From NCBI GenBank assembly GCA_000697335.1, contig JNEM01016605.1, positions 1 to 14,526 on the forward strand: DNA of 14,526 nucleotides. The letters are read 5' to 3'. Of this stretch, positions 9,172 to 14,526 are shown piece by piece (position 1 is the first letter of the stretch; every line of letters begins with the position of its first letter). A program made the position numbers and the translations under genes. This DNA is from Conidiobolus incongruus B7586 (Eukaryota > Entomophthoromycota > Entomophthoromycetes > Entomophthorales > Conidiobolaceae). The notes under the pieces are model-generated. The model was not told where the DNA came from and did no database searches. It saw only the letters and a list, made by a program, of their open reading frames with translations.

Positions 9172-9620
9172 ATACCTTACCTAACTGTGCAAAATGGAGA
9201 CTATTTCCCAAGTACTGATGAAGAATTGATTGGTGATTATTTGTAAGTACTCTAGCTCCACTTGAAATCTTTTCTGTTATTCTTTGAAATATCATTAGAT
9301 AATGAAAAGATTTCTGATTTTAGGCCATTTAGTATAAATAACTCTTGGTAAACAGTATTACAACTTTTGTGTAATATTGCTGAAATAGTTAATATGCTGA
9401 TGATTCTAAATAAAATATATAGGAATTTGATTGAGACTTTAAATAATAGTAAATCTAGACTGTATATTATAGTTGTGGATCTGTTACCTTAGCTAGTATA
9501 TATAAATTGTCCAAAATAAAATATATCTTACAATATTAGTGACAATTCAATTGTAAAATAATATTTAGCCAAGCTGAATTATTTGACCAAATTTAAGGTA
9601 TTAATATTAATTTACTAATG
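9172..9620 (+). pseudogene. Probable broken gene with one intron, product unknown
   Basis: A frame open from 9172 contains the plausible peptide NGDYFPSTDEELIGDYL and meets GTAAGT at 9243. A fungal-type intron of 81 bases (9243-9323) would end in TTCTGATTTTAG, with a possible branch site CTGAT just before it. The frame continues across this junction into a second exon whose frame is broken by a handful of stops but includes one 45-codon open stretch. No ATG is found at the 5' end. The end of transposon copy B lies only 92 bases upstream, so the 5' part may have been cut off by that insertion. No protein family is recognised. The intron signals are the best evidence; the 3' limit is uncertain and the reading could be chance. 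Confidence 0.35.
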
Positions 9621-11164
9621 TCCTATTATTTAGTTTAAATATTAAAAATATATAAATTTTTTTCAATTTGATCAACCAATCAAATAATAATAAATTTCAA
9701 TTTTCGATATTAGCTGAATAGAATCTATATTTTGTAACAAAAATAGGTAAATCAATGAAATATTTGCTTTAACAATATATATATTAATGAAAAATATATT
9801 AGAAATATATACTTAAAATGCCATGCTTAACCATAGATATTGTCTATTTAACTATTTATTACTATGTACTAAGATCTGTATCTAAATTTAATTACCGAAT
9901 AATTTTTCCTATTTCAATTGATCAATTTTGTAATTAATATATAATTAATTTATAAACAAATTTCCATTCAATTATAACTCAAATTTATTATATTCGAAAT
10001 TGGCGTAAAAATTTTCAATATTTTAAAATTATCCTAAATTACTAAATTAATATTTACAATTTATAATATATATAATAGTTAAATAGTACTTATTAAATAT
10101 TTTTTGAATTTTGAAAAAGTTATAAATATTCATATATTCATTTTTTCTGTTTTTTAGAAAACACTTTTTTAATTTTTTCAATTTTTCATAAATTATTATT
10201 TTATAATTAAAAAAAATTCATTAAGTTTAATTATATATGTTATATTGATCATAATGAATATTAGTTTTTATAAATATATATAGATTTATTAATATTTTAA
10301 TTATTAATAAAAGGATATTAAAATAATATGTTTAAAATTAATGGATATATTGCTATAATGTTGGAAACTTAAAATAATTACGAATTAATTATTATATTCA
10401 ATATATTCAGTTATGATTTGGATATATTAATCCAAATTAGTCTCACATTTTTTATCAATTGTATAATCACTTAATATAATATAAGAGTTTATATTCTATT
10501 GATGGATAATTATACTTATATTTTTGTAGATATCATTTAAATAATAATTTAATCAACTTCAAATGAGTTATATTATTATCTTTATATGAGCAATTTAATT
10601 TTATAAATTTTGAAACATTTCAATTATATTATTAAGCGATAAAATAAAACAAATTTACATGTATAATAAAAAATTTTATTCAAATATTTGTGGCTTAATC
10701 CTAGATAACCCAAATATAATTTAATTTGTATATTTAACTTAATATACCTGAGTTATAATGAGTCAATATATATGTATATATATATATGGAATTTAAATCA
10801 TCGAATTAGTTTATTCAATCTTTAGTCTGAATAATATTTACTCATCAAAATGCCTTAATGAAATATGTTTTTATTTAATATAAATATATTAAAAATTGTA
10901 TTTCCTAAATATTGAAATTCAATTATTGAAATAAATTTGATAAAATTTATATTAACTTGAATATTAAATTTGCAATAATAACTTAGTTAAATCAGAAATT
11001 ATAGATTTAGTTTTTCAATTGTAATATTTAATTGAAAAATATATAATAAATAAATCATTATAAATATTTTGAAATGAATATGAATAAATTGTTATTTAAT
11101 AATATTAAATTTGATTAATTAATCAGAATAATAGGTAAATAGTAAAATTTGATTATTAAAAATT
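9621..11164. other. Long AT-rich tract, nothing recognised
   Basis: No frame of useful length, terminal repeat or GC-richer island is visible over this 1.5 kb. It contains short TA runs (for example around 10770-10788). It borders the 3' end of the secreted-protein gene on the minus strand, so that gene's 3' untranslated region would lie just below 11165, but no clear AATAAA is seen there. Confidence 0.5.
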
Positions 11165-11452
11165 CTAAGTCTTAACTACCTTAGATGCCAATCCTTGCAA
11201 AACTGGAGCACCTCCCATAACTGTTTCAAAGATTGGTCCGAAAAAACTTTTAAGTGCTCCCACTCCTGCTTGCATTGCAGCATTTGGAGAACCTCCATCA
11301 GCACTGGCTTGAGTGAATGCAGATTTTAATGAGTTGAAAAGTGCAAGCGTCTGGTTACCCCCAGCTCCTGAATCTCCTCCGTGATCTCCATGAGGAATAG
11401 CGAATACTGATAACATACTGACGGGTAATAGGAAAAAGGATTGAAATTTCAT
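11165..11452 (-). CDS. Small secreted protein, 95 aa, cysteine-free
   Basis: The protein starts with a typical signal peptide, MKFQSFFLLPVSMLSVFA, with a probable cleavage site near residues 18-20. A glycine- and histidine-rich stretch (HGDHGGDSGAGG) follows, then a possible N-glycosylation site (NQT), then a small-residue, likely helical body with GGAPVLQGLASKVVKT at the C-terminus. There are no cysteines, unlike most fungal effectors. The chosen start is the first true ATG (11452-11450, context CACAATG); extending four codons upstream would require a TTG start. A TATA box lies 63 bases upstream. The gene is intact, intronless and richer in G+C than its surroundings. It is likely exported to the wall or outside; the HGDH segment could bind metal, but that is a guess. 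I do not recognise the family. Confidence 0.8.
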   Translation of the reverse strand: MKFQSFFLLPVSMLSVFAIPHGDHGGDSGAGGNQTLALFNSLKSAFTQASADGGSPNAAMQAGVGALKSFFGPIFETVMGGAPVLQGLASKVVKT

Positions 11453-11514
11453 TGTGATTATCAAAAGTTAGATTTTCAGTTTAAATTTGATATTATTTAT
11501 GTTCACTAGAAGAA

Positions 11515-11523
11515 CCTTATATA
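11515..11523 (-). promoter_or_regulatory. TATA box of the secreted-protein gene
   Basis: TATATAAGG on the minus strand lies 63 bases ahead of the ATG at 11452, a normal distance for a short 5' leader. It stands in locally mixed sequence, so it is more convincing than TATA words elsewhere in the window. Confidence 0.5.
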
Positions 11524-12630
11524 CGATATACAAAATTAATGGCTCAAATGAATCCATTACTATCAATAACTTTTGCGATCGAAAATTATTTGCCTTTGAG
11601 GTTATTGGGCTGATTAAAAATATGGAATTACAAACATTTCAATTAAATTAGCTGGTTGCGTACAAATAACCGATATTATAATTCAAATTTACCTTTATAT
11701 TTAATTGATTTTATTATCTAGCCTATAATATTTAAATTCATTATTGGCTATGATATATAATATTCAGTGATATATGAAATCTGACATGAAAATGATTGCA
11801 AATAGAAAAATATATTCCAATATAAAACTAAAATATAAATCGTTTGAAGAAATTAAATTATTCAATATTAATATCTACTATAATTCGAATTAATCGATAA
11901 AAAAACAAATTTATCATTAAATATCGTTAAAAGATCTAAATTTGGATAGTAATTTTGGCTAAGCACCACACTGAAATTCCACTATAGTACTGGATTTAAA
12001 TTTGTTCAACATTTCTTGAGTTTGAACCATTTTATCTTTGCCTATTCAATATCAATGATTATATCACGATTATGAACTATTAATACAATTCTCAACTGTA
12101 AATTATTTTTCAATCACTTTCTTTTATGAAAATTTCAATATAAATTGAAAAAAATATGGATCCAAGTGTTTTTACCCTAAATAGCACAGTTGGATTAATG
12201 ATACTATTGTTTAGATTTAAGACCTCGATATAATGATAGAAATCTTGATTTGAAAACTATACTGAGTTGATGAAAAAGTGATAAAATAAAAAATTTTATA
12301 AATAAATTTCACAATCTTAAGGAAGCACATAAAATAAATGATATTTTTACCTTTTTTTAATATTAAATAGATTCTAATCTTTATAATTGTATAATTATTT
12401 ATTTTTTCCAAGATAAAAAATTGTGTTATAAAATAAGTTATACTGATCTTCAATTTACGTTGATTATGTAGGATTATTTATTAAATTCAAAATTCGACAT
12501 ATAAAGTTTTATAATTTAATGTAAATAATTACTCATATCAAATTTTAATTCTCTTTTATCATTTTTAAATTATAATAAATGTTTTAAACAATAAAATTTT
12601 ATAATCTTTTCATAATAAATTTAATAATAC
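11524..12630. other. AT-rich tract with small mixed-composition patches
   Basis: Patches at about 11580-11680 and 11950-12060 are somewhat richer in G+C. The second holds a 23-codon minus-strand frame (ATG at 12030, stop at 11959). A 25-codon plus-strand frame begins at 12156. Both are too short and unfamiliar to call genes. A long minus-strand frame at 12217-12453 codes almost only for I, K, F, Y, N and S and is a composition artefact. Confidence 0.4.
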
Positions 12631-12914
12631 TGATGGGAAATAATCTTATCCATCACTCAAGAAACTCTGATTACCACACTGATTCAAAAAGTCACATTGG
12701 AGGTGCCTCATTTCATCAACTGCTTGAACCTATCACTTAATAATCTCATCTTTCCAAATGTATAGAGTATTTACTTTGTTCGCAGTAAGCTATTTTCATC
12801 TTATTTGGTGAACTCCATTAATTTCCCCTAATTTTGTGGTAATCTATTTTTTACCACTGGCGATTCCCCGTTTAAGCTCTTAAAACCTATTTCTTCCAGC
12901 GGTTACGGCCATCA
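12631..12914. mobile_element. Short inserted element with TG...CA ends (284 bp)
   Basis: This GC-richer island begins TGATGGG and ends GGCCATCA, so the ends form a 6-base inverted repeat (TGATGG/CCATCA) and match the TG...CA ends of LTRs. Outside it, ATAC is repeated on each side (12627-12630 and 12915-12918), as a target-site duplication would be. A third CCATCA lies at 12650-12655, making an inverted pair with the left end. No TATA-AATAAA pair and no coding frame is seen. A short solo LTR or a MITE both fit; in the MITE reading the terminal repeat could extend outward to about 14 bases with 11 matching. Confidence 0.45.
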
Positions 12915-13638
12915 ATACTAATAATTAAAAATTTAATGAAAAATCTGAAATAATTATAGACCCATATTAAATCTAAAATTGCCAAATATATTGGTGATTT
13001 TAAATAGTTTTATTTCAATATTAAACAGCCAATAATAAACTTGTAATCTGTCTATCATTTCATGATAATCAAATATATTATATTGAATTAATAGTTTATA
13101 AATATATTTTATTAATAGAATATAGCAATTTTCAAGTAATTATCAAACTTTTTTTTGTATCACAACTGACTTTTGGAAATATTAAATAATTATTAAGACT
13201 AACAGTTGATGAACTAAAAATAATAATTAGAATTAACAGATATCAAAGCTATTACCAATTTTTATGACATTATATATCTTTAAAATGATATTATATTGGT
13301 GATAATCTAAATATTATAGATTTAAATATTATATTATATATTTATAAACCTTAATTTTAGAAATAAAACATTATAACTTTTATAATATATTATTTATATT
13401 TATTAGATTATTAAAATAGTATGTGCTTGGATTAATTATTAAATGCTAAAACTTTATCAAATTAATTATAATTAAACTTTAAAAATCAAATATAATATAA
13501 TATATCAATAATCAATATATATTACAAAAGTCTATATATAACTATAGTCTCAGTAGATCATATTGTTATAATCGGTATAATTTATGATTAAAGGAATAAA
13601 TTATAGAAAATAATAGAAATATAAATAATCAGTAATAT
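12915..13638. other. AT-rich tract before transposon copy C
   Basis: Nothing gene-like is visible on either strand. Only AT-rich DNA with short TA-rich runs is present up to the TTAGTATA motif that opens copy C. Confidence 0.45.
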
Positions 13639-14526
13639 TTAGTATAAAAATTAAATAATGATAAATTTATAATTTCAAAATTAAATAACAATACCAATAT
13701 ATGAAGGATAAAATATTAATATATAATATAAAATTAATACTTTTATTATTAATAGTTCTTTGACATATTTTTTATAAGCTTCTAATACCCAAAAAATAGT
13801 TTTTATTATTAAAAACTGAAATTTAATATTTTATATTTATATTTAATTTATATATTGGAATTTTTTTATTGCAAATATATATTTTTAATTTCTTAAAACA
13901 ATTATGGTCATATTAACTATAATCTAATCAGTAAATTTAATATCATAATTATTTTTTTAATTTTTTTACATAGAAAATCTTTTTAATTTTAATTTTAGGT
14001 ATTTTAAGATTTTATATAATATATTAAAATTATTAATTTATAATTAAAGCATCAATAATTTTTTATTTAAAAAAACAGTATAATAATCGTTATTAATTAA
14101 TTTATATTTAAAAATTAGATAAAACAGATATATATCATCTTGATTAATAATTATATTTAATATCTATTTTGTAATATAATTTTTATATATTCGAATTCAT
14201 AAAAAGGATTATTTAAACTTAATATTTTATTTTGCATTGAAATACAAGACTTAAAACTCATTAATTATAATTATTTATTTTAAAAACCTTTATTTTTTTT
14301 ATTATCTTTAATTAATTAAATCTTCTTTTATTATTATATATTTGTTAAATTAAGAAATATTTTTTTGATATTTAATAATTAATATAAGTTTTAATTTTAA
14401 TATATAAGATATAGTTAGATATTTAATATTAAACTATTTATATAGTTTTTTAATTATAATATATAAATTACTTTTCATATATTTTTTTATTTTATTAATA
14501 AATAAAATAATGATAATAGAATTTAA
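13639..14526 (+). mobile_element. Decayed TIR DNA transposon, copy C (partial)
   Basis: The left end reads TTAGTATAAAAATTAAATAA, matching the terminal repeat of copies A and B. It runs parallel to copy B, sharing for example CTGAAATTTAATATTT (B at about 7947, C at about 13816), and continues to the end of the window, so the right end is not seen. It carries no insertion where copy B holds the solo LTR. Like the other copies it is almost pure A+T with no coding frame. Confidence 0.6.

Noticed and set aside
11453-11464. Longer N-terminus for the secreted protein
   Set aside because: The extension would start at TTG; the first ATG at 11452 begins a clean signal peptide and has a good context.
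12217-12453. Minus-strand open frame of 78 codons
   Set aside because: Its product is almost only I, K, F, Y, N and S, as expected from AT-rich DNA; no promoter or family signature is seen.
12631-12914. Possible coding relic on the minus strand
   Set aside because: Stops occur at about the chance rate in this frame, and the inserted-element reading explains the edges better.
1-14526. Mitochondrial or plastid DNA, suggested by high A+T
   Set aside because: The genes encode nuclear-type CsbD and secreted proteins, with TATA boxes, AATAAA signals and transposons; no organellar gene is present.

Overview
This looks like an AT-rich stretch of nuclear DNA from a filamentous fungus. The clues are compact intronless genes with TATA boxes and AATAAA signals, three CsbD-family proteins of the type fungi keep as small stress proteins, a secreted-protein gene without cysteines, and one 81-base intron-like segment with GTAAGT and TTTTAG ends. 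Most of the window is at a guess 80% or more A+T, while the intact genes and a few short islands are much richer in G+C. That two-speed composition, with transposons worn down to almost pure A+T, fits repeat-induced point mutation (RIP) as known in many Pezizomycotina. The species cannot be named from the sequence.

Layout. Positions 1-1799 are AT-rich with no gene recognised. 1800-2137 is a sharply bounded, GC-richer island laid out like a solo LTR. 2705-3519 holds two intact convergent genes for CsbD-like proteins of 98 and 100 residues. A decayed terminal-inverted-repeat DNA transposon (copy A) lies at 4161-5452. A third CsbD paralogue at 5736-6035 (minus strand) keeps its full-length frame except for one stop at a conserved tryptophan position. 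A GC-richer island with several hairpins lies at 6611-7142. Copy B of the transposon, in the opposite orientation to A, spans 7427-9080 and carries a nested solo LTR at 7601-7933. Right after copy B is a probable broken gene with an intron (9172 to about 9620). 9621-11164 is AT-rich and featureless. A gene for a 95-residue secreted protein lies on the minus strand at 11165-11452. A 284-base inserted element with direct repeats lies at 12631-12914, and copy C of the transposon starts at about 13639 and runs off the window.

How it fits together. The window is a small cluster of one stress-protein family plus one candidate secreted protein, set in a landscape of old transposons. Copies A and B form a large inverted repeat around the third CsbD gene, the only one of the three that is broken. 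Copies A and C both lack the solo LTR and so serve as empty-site controls for it. No CRISPR, rRNA or tRNA gene was seen. I did not find a clearly new biological system. The best leads are the CsbD cluster with its inverted-repeat surroundings, the unnamed transposon family, and the secreted protein.
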